From Oikopleura dioica (taxonomy: Eukaryota; Chordata; Appendicularia; Copelata; Oikopleuridae): a stretch of 64,000 nucleotides of DNA. Both the position numbers and the translations under genes were made by a program. The stretch covers positions 12,839,001 through 12,903,000 of the forward strand of contig OU015567.1 in assembly GCA_907165135.1 (NCBI GenBank). Reading direction: 5' to 3'. Every line of letters starts with the position of its first letter. Position 1 is the stretch's first letter. Below, piece after piece: positions 45,501-57,409 of the stretch. The notes under the pieces are model-generated. The model was not told where the DNA came from. It worked only from the letters and a program-made list of their open reading frames with translations, and ran no database searches.

Positions 45501-48500
45501 AGGCCAAAAACGAATGAAGTAACTCCTGGCCAAACTGCTATGAAGGCCATTTTCGAACCTGCTATTGAACCGGAGTCCCCTCTTCTCGGTAAGAATTATA
45601 TAAAACCGACATCTCCTAAATTTATTCATAGACGCAAGAGCAATGCAAAAAGTCTTCCAGTCCCCAGTTCTTGATCTCGACAACGAAGATCATGTCAAAT
45701 CGATGGAGGATATGACCGATGATGTCAAAATCGGCAACACTAGCATTCGACAGCTCATCTCTGAAGTTGGTGGCATGGAGGCGACTCCGGAACAGATTGC
45801 CTATGAATACCTGATGGAAGGCGATCCGATCGAGATAAAATTCGACGACGAAATGTCAACTTCAACTGCTAGCTTGAGACGTTTTTCCGAAACCAGCGCG
45901 GTGAGTCTTTCTTGATTCCAATATCAATTTAACTCTTTGTTTTAGCATCGATCCAGAACTCGAAAGACCTTTATTGGCACAAACGCCGTCGACGAGCCAA
46001 ACGTTTCTACAACTCTTTTCTCGACTCCTGACAGTGACGATGACGAGGAAGACATCCTCAGGGAGAGTGAAAAAGATGTCCTCCAACTTGACGCTTCGAT
46101 GGCTCTTGATAAATCGCAAGAGAAAATTGATAGTCCCGCAGAGCCAGAAAAAGATCTCATTCCAGAACCCACTACTCAACAGAAAAAATTATCTCCTGGC
46201 GATCTTCCTCGACGTCGTGGACGCCCCTCTATCAAGCCAAAAGCTGGCCAAGAGCTTGAATCGCCCAAGAAAGTCGGAAAATCATCCGCTCAAGATACGT
46301 CCTCCGAAGAAGCTACCGACAAAAAGACCGAACTAACTGAAGACGCTACTACTACTCATACGACTCCAGATATCGTGATTACGGAAGCTACACCCAAGCG
46401 ACGTGGTCGGCCCTCACTCAAGCCAAAAGTGCAGGAAGAGCCAGTTGTCGAGGAAAAGACGAAAACTGCGACCACTCCTAAACGGCGAGGGCGACCATCA
46501 CTCAAACCGAAAGAAGAGGAAGAAGAATCAACAGAACCTGTCGTTTATGCGCCAAAATCTCGAGGGCGACCTTCGTTGAAATCTAAGGCTGCTCCAGAAG
46601 AAGATTCACCAAAGGGTCTTCAATCTGCGACAAAGGTTGAGACTCAGCCGACTACCACGCCAAAGCGAAAAGGAAGGCCATCTTTGGCGCAGAAAAAGAA
46701 GGAAGCCGAAGCAGCGACCGAGGTCAAGACACCAAAACGACGAGGTCGCCCCTCCTTGAAGCCGAAAGTTGAAGAGGAAGAACATACTGACTTCTTCGCT
46801 GAAGCAACTGGCGAGCCTTCTACAAGTGCGACTCCTAAACGACGATCAATTGTCCCTCCTGATGAAGCATTTTTGTCTCCAGTTTCAAGCCATGCGTCCG
46901 AAAATGAATCAGCCGAGAAAGCTAATACTGAAGAAGACGAGGAAGTACAAGAGCCATCACCAGTTAAGTCGAAGCGTGGCCGCAAATCCAACGCTCAAAA
47001 GGCCAAAGAAGCGGAAGAATCTGTCGAAGCTCCAGTTGAGAAATCAACAAGGAAATCTCTATTAATGATGGCTGAAGATGCGGCACAAGATGGTGTCGTT
47101 GCTGATAAGAAGACGAAGGCAAGAAAATCAATTCTTGATATGGCAGAAGAAGCTGCCGAAGTTGCGGAACCGCCAGTTCCCGAAGCTACAGCTGATGAAA
47201 TTCCTATTCTTGAAGATCTTCCGGTGCTCGAACATCCTGCTGCTGAAGAGCAACCGACGACTGAAGAAAAGCCAAAGAAACGTGGACGAAAACCTGCTCC
47301 ACCAGTTGCGACATCTTCTCGGCGCACTCGACGAAATTCCGCCTCGGAGTCATCAGCTGAGGAAGCACCAGTTGCAGCCACTCCATCGAAGGGACGAGGA
47401 AAGAAAGCAGTTGCTGCTACGCCTGTTAGAAGAAGCAGACGAGTTAGCACGCTTGAGACTCCAAAGGTTGAAGCTAAGAAGGAAGAAGAAAAGTCTACCA
47501 AGCGACGACCACGTGCGCGGAAGATCGATGAGCCCGAGGAAATTAGTCCAGCGAAGCAAGCTAAGATTGAAGAGCCTGCATCTGTCGAGGCTGTTGCTGC
47601 CGAAATCGCTGTTGCTCCGCGACGAACTCGGCGAACCTCGAAGACGGAAACAGCTGAAGAGCCGAAAGAAGAGCCGGCGAAAAAGACAGTCAAGCGAAGA
47701 AAGAGAAACATCTCCGGAACCGCTGAAAGCTCAGATAATGAAGTTGCTTCTAAGCCAACTCGGGGACGAAAGTCAAAGAAGGAAGAAACAGTCGAGAAAG
47801 AGGATGAAGATACAACGAAAGCGCCTAAACGAGCTGGACGAAAGTCTAAAAAGGCTGTCGAAGAAACTCCTGAAGAAGAACAAAAGGAAGTTGAAAAATC
47901 GCCTGTGAAGAAAGTAGGCAGAAAAGCGCGCAAAGTTGAAGAGCCGGTAGTCGAGTCGCCTAAGAAGAAGGCTGGCAGACCAAAGAAAGTAAAGGAGTCT
48001 GAATCGTCCGACGAGCCCGTAGTGGAGTCGCCGAAGAAAAAAGCAGGTCGACCGAAAAAGGTAAAAGATTCTGAGCCTGCCGAAAACGCTGTCGTCGAGG
48101 GAAAGCCAAAGCGCGGGCGAAAAGCAAAGGAGCCGGTAAAAGATTTGAACACATCGGAGTCGCAGGAGGAGACTAATGTGCCAGCAGAAAAACCAAAGCG
48201 GGGACGAAAGCCAAAAGCCGTCGCTGAGCCCGTGGAGGAAGCTGAAAAGGTAAGAGTTATATTTTTTGTTCTAAAGATTGAATTCAATTTAGCCAAAAAG
48301 AGGTCGAGCAAAGAAGGCATCTTCAGACGAATCTTCTCAAGAACGACCCGCACCAGCCAAGGTAAACTAAGATCATTTTATGAAACGTTAATAAATATTT
48401 TGAAGGGCCGTTCCACACGATCAAAAGCACCCGTCGTCGTGCCAGAGATCGAAATGGAACACGTCGATACTGTCTCGTGCCTGAAAAAGTCGAAACGCGG

Positions 48501-48753
48501 TATAAAACCCACCGTTTCCTTTCAAGAAGACGAGGCCGACGATCAGCCCGAAGAAGAACCGGCTGATGAAGTTAAGCCAGCCAAAAAGCCGACTAAGAAA
48601 GCTGCGGCTGCTAAGAAAGCATCGTCAAAGAAAAATGACGATGCCGAGGAAAAACCTAAGGCCCGAGGCCGTAAGAAAGCAGCCGAAAAAGAGGCTGAAG
48701 AAAGCGAGGCTCCTTCAACACGTAGCACCAGGAGCACTCGTTCACGAAAATAA
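42597..48753 (+). CDS. Ki-67/Repo-Man-like chromosomal protein: FHA, PP1-binding block, AT-hooks; about 1,880 aa
   Basis: Ki-67 coats mitotic chromosomes and recruits PP1. Exons: 42597-42828, 42903-43073, 43121-43712, 43758-44172, 44220-44480, 44522-about 44686, 44720-45013, 45054-45588, 45632-45900, 45946-48249, 48293-48361, 48406-48753. Residues about 30-110 form an FHA domain (WLIGAGEQCDLRIKN, KALHMKI). Near residue 187 RRRVTFGNRLSPEIFDYR plus PPDTPIRKG matches the Ki-67/Repo-Man RVxF-SILK-type PP1 site. Then come TPGPTAMKGLF-type repeats and a C-terminal third with some 15 AT-hook cores. Exon lengths sum to 5,655 nt, divisible by three, but a TGA (44678-44680) falls in frame at the end of exon six; a GC-AG intron 44660-44719 would remove it and keep phase. 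AATAAA lies at 48828. The AT-hooks would take the place of the vertebrate LR chromatin-binding tail (inference). Confidence 0.88.
44838..45570 (+). repeat. TPGxxAMKGLF repeats in the Ki-67-like protein
   Basis: At least six repeats with core TPG(P/G/Q)(T/D)AMKGLF followed by 8-40 acidic residues: three adjacent copies at about 44,838-45,013, then degenerate copies (TPHQSAMKGLF, TPDGKAMKNIF, TPGGDAMTGLF, TPGQTAMKAIF). Each offers a TP site for proline-directed kinases such as CDK1, as the Ki-67 repeats of vertebrates do; direct homology to those repeats is uncertain. Confidence 0.8.
46198..48740 (+). repeat. AT-hook array in the Ki-67-like protein
   Basis: Repeated basic cores on an acidic background: RRRGRPSIKPK, KRRGRPSLKPK (three copies), KSRGRPSLKSK, KRKGRPSLAQK, SKRGRKSNAQK, KKRGRKPAPP, KKAGRPKKVK (two copies), PKRGRKAKEP, PKRGRKPKAV and others to KARGRKK. 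RGRP/RGRK cores bind the minor groove of AT-rich DNA. The long minus-strand open frame opposite this region is a composition artefact. Confidence 0.88.
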
Positions 48754-49003
48754 TTTTTTATACTAAACATGTTTCACAAGTCACTTGAACATTCACTTAA
48801 CTTTCACATTCCACCTTATCCTGCCACAATAAACTCACAAAAACAAAAATCTCCGATTAGGAAGAAGAAAATCTCATCTTTTTCCTGTCATTTCTCAAAC
48901 TGCCTTATTCCAGGAAGAAAGCAGTTTTTCTAGATGCAAGTAAAAGCATAATTATTGATGTTTGCATAACTCCGTAGTTGCAAGGTCGAGAAGGGATTAC
49001 CTG

Positions 49004-50941
49004 ATGGGTACCTATCAGGTTGATGACTCGCTACAGAATTCCTCTGTTAGCACCTTCTTTTGCTATGTATTGATCACTAGTTCCTGTGTTTTTGCGCTTC
49101 TCATTTTGAGAGACTTCGTAAAAAAGGTAATCGTAGAGCTCCCATATGAAAAAATCAATTCAATCAGGCATTTGGTGCTCGACAAATTGACATGTCATGT
49201 GGATCAGGAAAACGAAGGACCACAGTAAAGGTAAGGTAGACTTGTAAAAATCGAAAAAACTTGCAGTATCAAGCTCGGTCTGGCTATTGCGAAAGATGTA
49301 TCACAGCCGAAACTGTTCATCAAATTCACTCCAGAGAAAGGCGATGAAAAACAAACCGTAGTTATTTATGACGACCTCGGTAATCACATCGGAAAATACG
49401 GCCATTTTGATATAAAAGTGAATCAGCGTCATCTCAGGTATTTTTCTTTATCATTCTTGCGGCTTTTTTATTCTTGCAGAAACACGAAGTTCATTCAAAT
49501 TGGTATATCATCAGAAAGTTCTCTTCGCGGAGAACAAATTGCAACTCTATCCTCTGCGAAAATCGTTTTCCCCAAAGCATCTGACAAGGACGACAGTAAA
49601 GAACGACTAAAAGATGCCATAATTTACGACCCCATTGAGCTAGTAAATAATATTCCAGGTATTCTGATAAATCTCTCTCATTTTGTTGACTCCTTTTCAG
49701 TCAAGCTTTCACTCGAGGAAGGAAAGCAATCATCGATATTCTTCGACGGTCTTTACAATTCAACATCATTTTCCTCTTTCAACTGGTCTCGAAAAGTTGA
49801 AGAAATTCTTATTGCCATGATTGTTGGCTTTCTCTACGTCAGAAATCTTGCCTACTCTTCGCAATCGTCCAAAACAGAGGTAAGTTTTTTTGAATAATTT
49901 TCGCTAAAATTGAGCTAACAGGTCGCTGGACTCTTTGGAGGAGCAGTTAAAGTTGATTCACATTTCATCGGCTACTACCATCGAATTCAAGATCCATGGG
50001 ATACCGATGCTATTTCGCTGATTGTAGAAGCAGTTCTTGGTGGAGTTTTTATTGGATATTTTGCGTCCGTTCTCGCTCGATTTATTCATGGGTTCTTTCT
50101 TTGGTTTGTGCTTCCAACAAATCACTGTTTAAATTTATATTCTAGGCTGCGACCGCCAGTGATCATTTCCGTCGAAACAAAGTGCTACACAAAAAAGCTT
50201 TTTACCAAGAAACGATCTGGTCAAAACAAGCGAGAAAATATCGAAGATATGTTTTTGCTTCAAAATAACCCAAATATGTGTGCGGAAAGCTTCGGAAGAA
50301 TCCTCGGGAAGCTCAACAAGCAGAGTGACATGGGAGAGCTGACTTATGATTGGGAGATTGAAATGAACGGTGATTTTGTCGAATACACACAGGTTCGTCT
50401 TCTGTGTTATCAAAAGATACAGATTATATTTAGATTAAAACAGCGACTACGGATGGTAATGCAGGAGCAGTCTTTACTACCGTCTACGATGACCTGGCCG
50501 ACTTTGACGACTTTGGCGAGCTCGAAGAAGAAGACGACAATGCAATCAACAAAACTCTTCGACGGCTAACAACTCGAAATAACAACGATAAGGTCGTCAC
50601 ATCGAATGACCCCGAAGACGGAAATACTCTCAACAACATTCCCGTGTCTGCCGGGGGAGATCCACGAGTTGGAAAAGGCTTTGGCATGGTTTCATACTTT
50701 TGGATCGTCGTCAGTTTGATTTTCTCTGGAGCGAGTAAGTTTTCTTATTTCGTTTTAGATTTAGAACTATTTAGCAATTTCGTTTCTGAATGTATACTTG
50801 TACACTCTCCTTCAAACTCCGAAAGTCGACGAAGAAGAAGACGTTCATATGGGCGGTCTTCTCATCTCAATCTGGTCATGTCAGATCATCTGGTCCCTCT
50901 TTATCTCCTCAATCCTCGACGATTTTGTCTTCCGAGTTTAA
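49004..50941 (+). CDS. Short polycystin-1-like membrane protein (TM-PLAT-4TM), copy B, 548 aa
   Basis: Exons 49004-49224, 49267-49437, 49480-49658, 49701-49879, 49922-50103, 50146-50392, 50434-50734, 50775-50941 (sum 1,647 nt); all seven introns are GT-AG and 40-42 bp. TM1 is VSTFFCYVLITSSCVFALLI; a beta domain follows (KLFIKFTPEKGD, LGNHIGKYGHFDIKV); TM2 KVEEILIAMIVGFLYVRN; TM3 ISLIVEAVLGGVFIGYFASV; an acidic loop (LADFDDFGELEEEDD); TM4 VSYFWIVVSLIFSGA; TM5 SIWSCQIIWSLFISS. Paralogy to copy A is shown by K(V/I)EE before TM2, the IGxxxxxDI block in the beta domain, and WxxQ(I/L)(I/L)xS(L/V)FISS in TM5. As in copy A, the protein stops after TM5 and lacks GPS/REJ regions and the pore. It begins 250 bp after the Ki-67-like stop. 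Function unknown. Confidence 0.72.
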
Positions 50942-51027
50942 AGTCTGACTATTTTCTTTCTGTACATGTGACATAACTATTTATTTATAACAATATATTT
51001 AAAATATGTACAGAGTAGATCGTTTGC

Positions 51028-52609
51028 TCATACGTAGCTATTATCACCTGAGACAGGTATCGTATCGTTAGCAGGCAAAGTGAAAGCGACATTGTGGTTG
51101 CCGGTTTCTGTGATTGTATTGACTGAAGATTGAGCCGCACCATTTTGGATTTCAGCAACCATTCGCATGATTTCATCTTTGCTATACGTGTCCAAGATTT
51201 TATCCACTTTTTGCTCTAGAAATGGGCATAACTAAAGTGCGAGTATAATCAGCAGCTACCTAAGACTGACTTTGGATCTGCGACAGAATCTTCGTAATGA
51301 ACTGTTGGCTTATCAGTTGAAATGAATGCGCCTTGAGAGCTTCCAGAGTCCGACCGCTCCATGAGTTTTGGGTTCGCATTGAGAACATCTTTTGCCTTTT
51401 CGTATTCTTTTTGAGTTGGTTTGTCATTTCGTTTTTCCTCTTTTTGAGGTTTTTCTTTGGGCGATAAAATTGTCATTCTAGTCATTCTTCTGAACACTTG
51501 ATTTCCCATGTCATGTGACTTCCTGAAGTTTTCTTGTGACACGAAAATTCAAGAAGTAAAATACCTGTAGTCATTTTGGCAAGTAAAAATGAGCCCCATA
51601 ATTCCAACCACGCACAAAATCACCACTCCAGCAACAATGCAATTCGGCATTGGTAAATGATCAAATTTAATTCTTCCGATACTCGAAGATGCATAGTTCT
51701 CATCCAGTCGAAATTGCGCTTTTCTTGAGTTTGGTTAGCAAGGTGAAAATTTATGCGGGTTTGGATAGCAGCTTGCTGACATTACCTGTACCCCGAGGAC
51801 CATAAAACCAAAACTGTCGTTTGCATAATCGCCACAAGCAAATAGCCCATGCTCGACATCATAAAGCCATATGATCGGGTCGCGTATCCAACAAACGGCC
51901 AGTAGATGAAAATCAGCAGGAGGAATAAATTGATAGGGATGAGAATCTTCACGCATTTGAGCTCATAATCAGGGACGAGATTTGGAACGATGTTTTCAAA
52001 CTTTGCCTTGTAAGAGCCGATGGCAACGCATTGCTTGACGTTCTCGTCGAAAACGTAGCATTCTTGGAACGCACCAACTTCGATCTGCTTTACGCGCTAG
52101 AATGAACTTTACTTATTTATCCAGCCTATTGATTTGTGGTGTGAAGTTTGTGTTTTCAAGAAATTATATGCATTACGCTCTTGAGTTAAGAGCAATGGCG
52201 TTTTCATGAACTTTCTCTTACCCGCTCTTCAATAGCGTTGTTGTCCATTGTTTCAACGTCAAAGACTCCCCATCTTGGTATTATCAAGGCGAAGAAAAAT
52301 AACGCAAAGGAAATCCTAAATAGCGTTATTGTTGTCAGACTGCATCTCTTACCATGGAAGGAATGTCATCGTAAAATCGAAGAGTGAGAGGCCACAAATC
52401 TTATCTGGAATACACGGATCGTCAAAATGCTCCAACTGCGCTGTCTTATAAGTTTTTGAGGTCATCGTTGACTTCACTGATTTCGCTCCCCTCTTTCTCT
52501 TTTTCGACGACTTCTTTGACGTGGCCTTCGAGACTGTACTTGAGATTTCAGACCCGGTTTTGCTGGAATAAAGCGTTGAATTCGACTTTGCGCTTTTTTT
52601 CTTTCCCAT
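51028..52609 (-). CDS. Claudin-like four-helix membrane protein with long basic N-terminus, 423 aa
   Basis: Exons 52609-52353, 52315-52222, 52096-51786, 51723-51565, 51522-51260, 51215-51028 (1,272 nt), GT-AG. About 85 residues of Ser/Lys-rich sequence (MGKKKSAKSNSTLYSSK...) precede TM1 (WISFALFFFALIIPRWGVF). The first outside loop has W...GAFQECYVFDENVKQC: the spacing G-x-(W/F)-x2-C-x9-C equals the claudin signature GLWxxCxxxxxxxxxC, with GAF for GLW. TM2 (KILIPINLFLLIFIYWPFV), TM3 (MGYLLVAIMQTTVLVLW) and TM4 (CIVAGVVILCVVGIMGLIF) follow, then a charged tail of about 150 residues. Claudins form paracellular barriers; membership of the wider claudin/PMP22 superfamily is likely, classical claudin less so. 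Tail to tail with the polycystin-like gene, 86 bp apart. Confidence 0.75.
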
Positions 52610-54562
52610 TTTTGGAACTTTGGTTCAGTTCTTCAAACTCGAAATGGTATTCTCTTTCGCAAGAGTGCGCATAAATACCCCTCTATCCATCTTTTATTGC
52701 AATGTTCAAATAATGTTCTACCGCGATGAGCGAAGAGGAATATGCAACAGCTGCCCAATAATCAGAAAAATTATTCTACGACTTCTGAGATAAGGTCAAG
52801 GACTTTCATAAAAGAATCTCCTAAGAGAGTCCCCAGACGACCTAGTTTTTCATTATGAACTGGCATAGCTTCCAAATTGTGAAAAAAAAACGCGAAAAAG
52901 AAAAGAATTTTTAGGTTCAATTTTTAGTACCTTTTCTTGCTCCCCTTTTTGTCATTAAACTTTGCAAAATCTTTCAAATTCAAAATTCCATCTCTCCTCA
53001 TTTTGAATGATTTGAATGAGAGATAGAGATCTACAGTCAATCCCAATTATTTCCAAGGCAAATACCGTATTTTATTTGAATACCACGCAATTTCCACAAA
53101 ATGCTGAAACCGTTCCTCCAGAGATTGTTGATAATCTATAAAATAAAATAAAAGTGAGTTACCGTTCCTTTCAAAAATATTCGTCAGTCAAGCAGGAACG
53201 CATTTGATAAAACATTTCCTGTAATTACCTTTTCGCATTCTTCGCCTGGAACTCTTTAACACTTTTTGATAGATCCTGCCCATCTTATAAAAATATTATT
53301 CGACCGACAATTATGCAGGTTTCTCTTACCGCCTAAACTGGCTCTTGTCATGCTCTTTTTTTATTAAAGATTCGAAGAAAATCTCAAAAACATCATCAAA
53401 TCTTCAAAAATCCGGAAATCCAAATTTTCATAATTTCACTGCAAATGTCACACATGATGAGTCAGCAGAGAAGATCGTAAAAATAGAACAAATTGAATAC
53501 ATATTCCTTTTTTAGGAAAGAGCCTCGACTCTTCAAGCTCCCATTTCCCAGGAATGAGATGGTTTATTGTGAATATAATAATATTTATAAATTGCCTAAG
53601 ACCTTGCTTAATGCATTATCGCCTGGCATCTTCTGAGTTTGTTTGGCCACAGAATTCCTGTTTGGAATCAAGTTCGAGTGAACATTTTGCGCGAGTCATT
53701 CTTTACGGACATTCTAAGCCCCAAATATCCAGAACTCCTAATTCCTAGCGACAGTGTGCGGCCCCTGCTTTGCCCACAAATATCGAACATGTTATTGGTA
53801 CGCACGAGGAATCAGAAAAACGCTCAACTCAGCGTGCTTGCGTGTTTTGGCTATGTAACTTAGACACCGCAAAATCGCAACAATTCCCCTTCCTGCCGAA
53901 TTATTAAGACGATTATAGCCGTACAACTCAAGGAGAAAGAGTATTTTGAAATACATTCTTCCTCCCCCCACCCCTATTTTTCAGGGGACCAGCTCGTTGC
54001 CGACAAACGATACGTAATTCACGCGAAGAACCGGTGGAGTTTCAAAGTGGCGGATATTTGCAAAGCACCCGGCACTTGAAACAGAATACGTCTTTTAGGT
54101 ATTCTGAAACGTGGAATACTGGCTCTCAGTCATTTTCATTTAGGGAGCAAATTCGACTTCGAAGGACCTCCGAGTTCGTGTGAAAAAATCGCCGCGCACA
54201 ATTAGTAATTACGGAAGAGTAATTGCTTGAATTGGGACATTCTTTCGTCCAAAAATTACCTCCGCTCACTTTGCGTTCCATTGACGTAGTCCTTAGACGA
54301 GCATGATACCGAGCATGGTAAGTAGTAAGTACTCGTTACTAAGAGGTTGATATCGTAATCTCGCGTTTTCTAGCGAAAACCTTTTTTCTTTCAAATTTTG
54401 TGAAAATTTTATTGATAGTAATTTTCGAACAAAGTTTCCATAGTTTCTGTTGAAGCTGTAAGCTGCGAAGAAAGTCTTTTATTTTCTAAAACGGGTTGCT
54501 CAAAACAGTTGCGGGATCCAAGAATATTGTTTATAAGCAAAATTGTCAATAGCTCAATTTGA
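52610..54562. other. Intergenic, no convincing gene
   Basis: AT-rich sequence upstream of the claudin-like gene and downstream of SLC18. The + strand frame at 53,554-53,748 starts with a hydrophobic stretch (MRWFIVNIIIFINCL) and the overlapping frame to 53,863 is also open, but neither has a domain or plausible splice partners. No repeats with clear ends were found. Confidence 0.45.
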
Positions 54563-57409
54563 TTATGAGTTGATTAAGAGTTTGATTATGAAAGGGAACC
54601 CGTTGACGAAATAGACTGAGTGAGAGTTCCTTCGTATCGGCTCGTAGTTGATTGACCGCGATCTTTGGTAATTGCCGCCAAGCAGGAGAATCAAGGGGCT
54701 GGAGAGCAGAAGAACAACGCCGAGAAATTCTAGCGTTCGAGGGAACCCAACCTCTTCGCCGATCGAAGCGGTTGCGATTGGCCCGACTTTGATTGATTCA
54801 GAAACTCTATCTGGAACATCCGATGTTCTACTTATCTCAGATTATTTTATTCTTTGAGTCATGATTCCTGTAAAAGCCGCGCAGAAGGCAATATCCCCAA
54901 TGGCGAAAATCGATCCATAGTTGTTCCCGAAATCGCCGTATTTGAATAACAAACTGAGGAGAGAAAACTGCGCATTATCGACTAATCCAACGCCAAAACC
55001 AACCACTGAATTTTTATTCAAGTTCATAAACTTGAGGACATTTTAGAAAGCTCGAAGGCTAGTAAGGCCCTTGAGTTTGTTTGAAAGGCTACTGAAATAA
55101 CAGGAAGCAAGCTGTCACACGATAAGGTTTGGACCTTTCGATTGCGTCTTTTACAAGCCGCAACGCACGTTTGCCTCGAACTTACTGAAATTTCCGACGG
55201 CCATTACCATCAGAACAGCGTGCAGATTTGAGAAGTGTTGGATGAGAGAATATCTGTTTCGAGCGGATTTGAAATGATATGATCCAATTTGCACTTCAAA
55301 GCAAAGCGACAGTAAACTTCGGGAATTTACTCGAGTCACGTTTTAAGTCGCTAGAAACAATTTGCTACCGGTAGCGGTGCACGTGAGTATCTAACTTCGA
55401 AATTCTAGCTTCAAATACTTTCATGAATAAGCCACTGATAACTGAACCGCTTCCCACGGTCGACGTTCTGGTCAGCCCTAGAATACACTTTGTCGACAAT
55501 GTTTTTTTGAGGAGAGTTGATTTACCGCCGAAAATGTCGAAAAACGTGGAGATAAAATTCGACCCAATTCCGTAGCCCACGGTTGTTGGAATGAAGGAGA
55601 GCCCTTTATGCAAGGTTTAAATCGAATAACAACACCTGCAACGGTGGTCACGTGCCTGTTTCTTTCGCGACTGACTCAAGGCTTGTTTTGGCCTAAACGT
55701 CTAAACGAAGTTTTTTACTTAGAGACCTTTCGGAAGGGATGAGGGATAATTCACCTTGTTATTCGTGACGTAAAACAACCTTTTTAGTGACGTCACGACT
55801 AGAATTTTCGATTCAACCTTTTTTCCTTTGAGAAGAATTCCTGGACCCATGTGCTTTTCATGCAGCACTTGCTGTATCTGCAGCGGCTTTAATTTGAGAT
55901 GATCCTGTAGCACTTAGCTGAGTAAACGAAATCGAAAGCGGATCATCCTTCCGATCCTGCCCAGTCTCCAACGCCGATACAGCTAGATTTGAAACGAAGA
56001 TAAAAAACGCAGTAACAACAATCTTCTTTTCCCTGAGCAGCTTTGGCTGGGTTCACCTGAGTTTCGCGGCCTTGATATTATCACAAGCCGGCATTCGGCT
56101 GTCGGATTTTAAATTGAACGCGGTGACTTCAACTTTTTATCTGTCAACCTTCGTTTAAATATTATTCTTTGAAGGAACTTCTGAAAGCAAAGAATTTCCG
56201 ATATTTCCGGAACGTGTAGATAAAGGAACAATGTCGTCCGAGGAACCCTAACTCGTGAATCCTTTTATGAGTCGTTACTGAAATGAATTGAGGAGGAGTT
56301 TTTTCAGTCTGGAATTACCATGAAGAGCGAAATTGTACTTGATCATCATCCCAAAAACCCATGTCATCCCTACAGCGAGAGTAAGAATCAGAAACGGGAA
56401 GTCGATGTTAATCAGCTCCGCCAAAACGCTGCTAAATGGCGGGCCCACTTGACAGTAGTTAGTGCTTGTCAATTCTTTGACAGAAGCAAAAGAAGAGTCT
56501 GTACCTAGAACACCAAGAGCTAATCCAGTCATCGCTCTTCCCATAACTTCGATTCGGCTGAGATCGTCGTCGTAGTAAGCGCCAATCATGCCGAGTCCAG
56601 AAACTGTGCCGAACGATGACCCAATGCCCTAGAAAAAGTAATTGTTGCGAGGTTTCACGCGTCTCTCCAATTACCTGGATGCATCTCGAGATGACCAAAA
56701 GCGAGAACGAGCGCGAAATCATCATCGCCCCCGAACTGAACCCTTGAGAATGCGGTTCGACGCCGTTTCTTAAAATACCCCGGAACTGACCGGTTCTAGT
56801 TTCGCACTTGCAATTTCGCGCGAACCCATGACTAGTAAAAGCCCTCCACTTATGTAGACATTGACTCAGAATAAGCTTTCAAAGTGTTTTTGGATAAATA
56901 AAGAAATTAACGTGAAATACTTTCCGTCGCGGAAAGTTTCTTTAAGCGGATTATGAAAACTTAACATATCCGAACTTCAGAATCAGCCCGGAAACCCAGA
57001 AGTTCGTGATTAGCTGGGAAATCGGCTTAGCAAACATAACTAAAACACCATTATTTTTTTTGAAAACGGTTCAATCGAATTTTTTACCTGTTCCTACAGA
57101 ATATCGAGTAACGGTAGAATTCGACTTTTCAACGCGATATAAGAAGCGATGAGCTTTTAACAAGATTGAAAGGAATATGACACCGTTTATCAAGGAAAAA
57201 CGTGTGTCTTATCAATTCTACACCGTTTCCTGCTCAGCTAGATATGTCGGCAGCAGCGGAACTAAAACCATTCAGTCATTAATCGAAGAACAGTTATGAT
57301 TACTTATAGCGGTCAGGAGCACATTATCGATAAAAATCATGAAGAAAACTGCCGAAATCAGAATCGAGGATCTCTCCATTTTGAAAAAATTCTTTATTAG
57401 CTTTTTCAT
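54563..57409 (-). CDS. SLC18 family vesicular amine/acetylcholine transporter
   Basis: Proton antiporters of the major facilitator superfamily that load amines or acetylcholine into synaptic vesicles. Segments in family order on the minus strand: start 57409 (SSILISAVFFMIFIDNVLLTA), 57261 onward (PLLPTYLAEQ), about 57,054 (KPISQLITNFWVSGLI), about 56,860 (ISGGLLLVMG), 56,740-56,690 (RSFSLLVISRCIQ), 56,630-56,510 (GIGSSFGTVSGLGMIGAYYD, then GLALGVL), VGPPFSSVLAEL, 56,010 (REKKIVVTAFFIFVSNLAVS), 55,600 (SFIPTTVGYGIGSNFIS), 55005-54868 (GFGVGLVDNA, YGSIFAIGDIAFC), 54786-54563 (VGPIATASIGEEVGFP). These align with VMAT/VAChT blocks such as the helix-10/11 YGSVYAIADVAFC. The last intron (54787-54867) is GA-AG. 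Several exon borders between 57.2 and 55.1 kb are uncertain, so VMAT versus VAChT (the helix-1 Asp of IDNVLL is kept) cannot be settled. Confidence 0.85.

Noticed and set aside
46995-48353. 452-codon minus-strand open frame opposite the AT-hook array
   Set aside because: Ser/Phe/Gly-rich mirror of the Lys/Glu/Arg/Pro-rich coding strand; no domain and it crosses the plus-strand splice sites. The plus strand has the recognisable AT-hooks.
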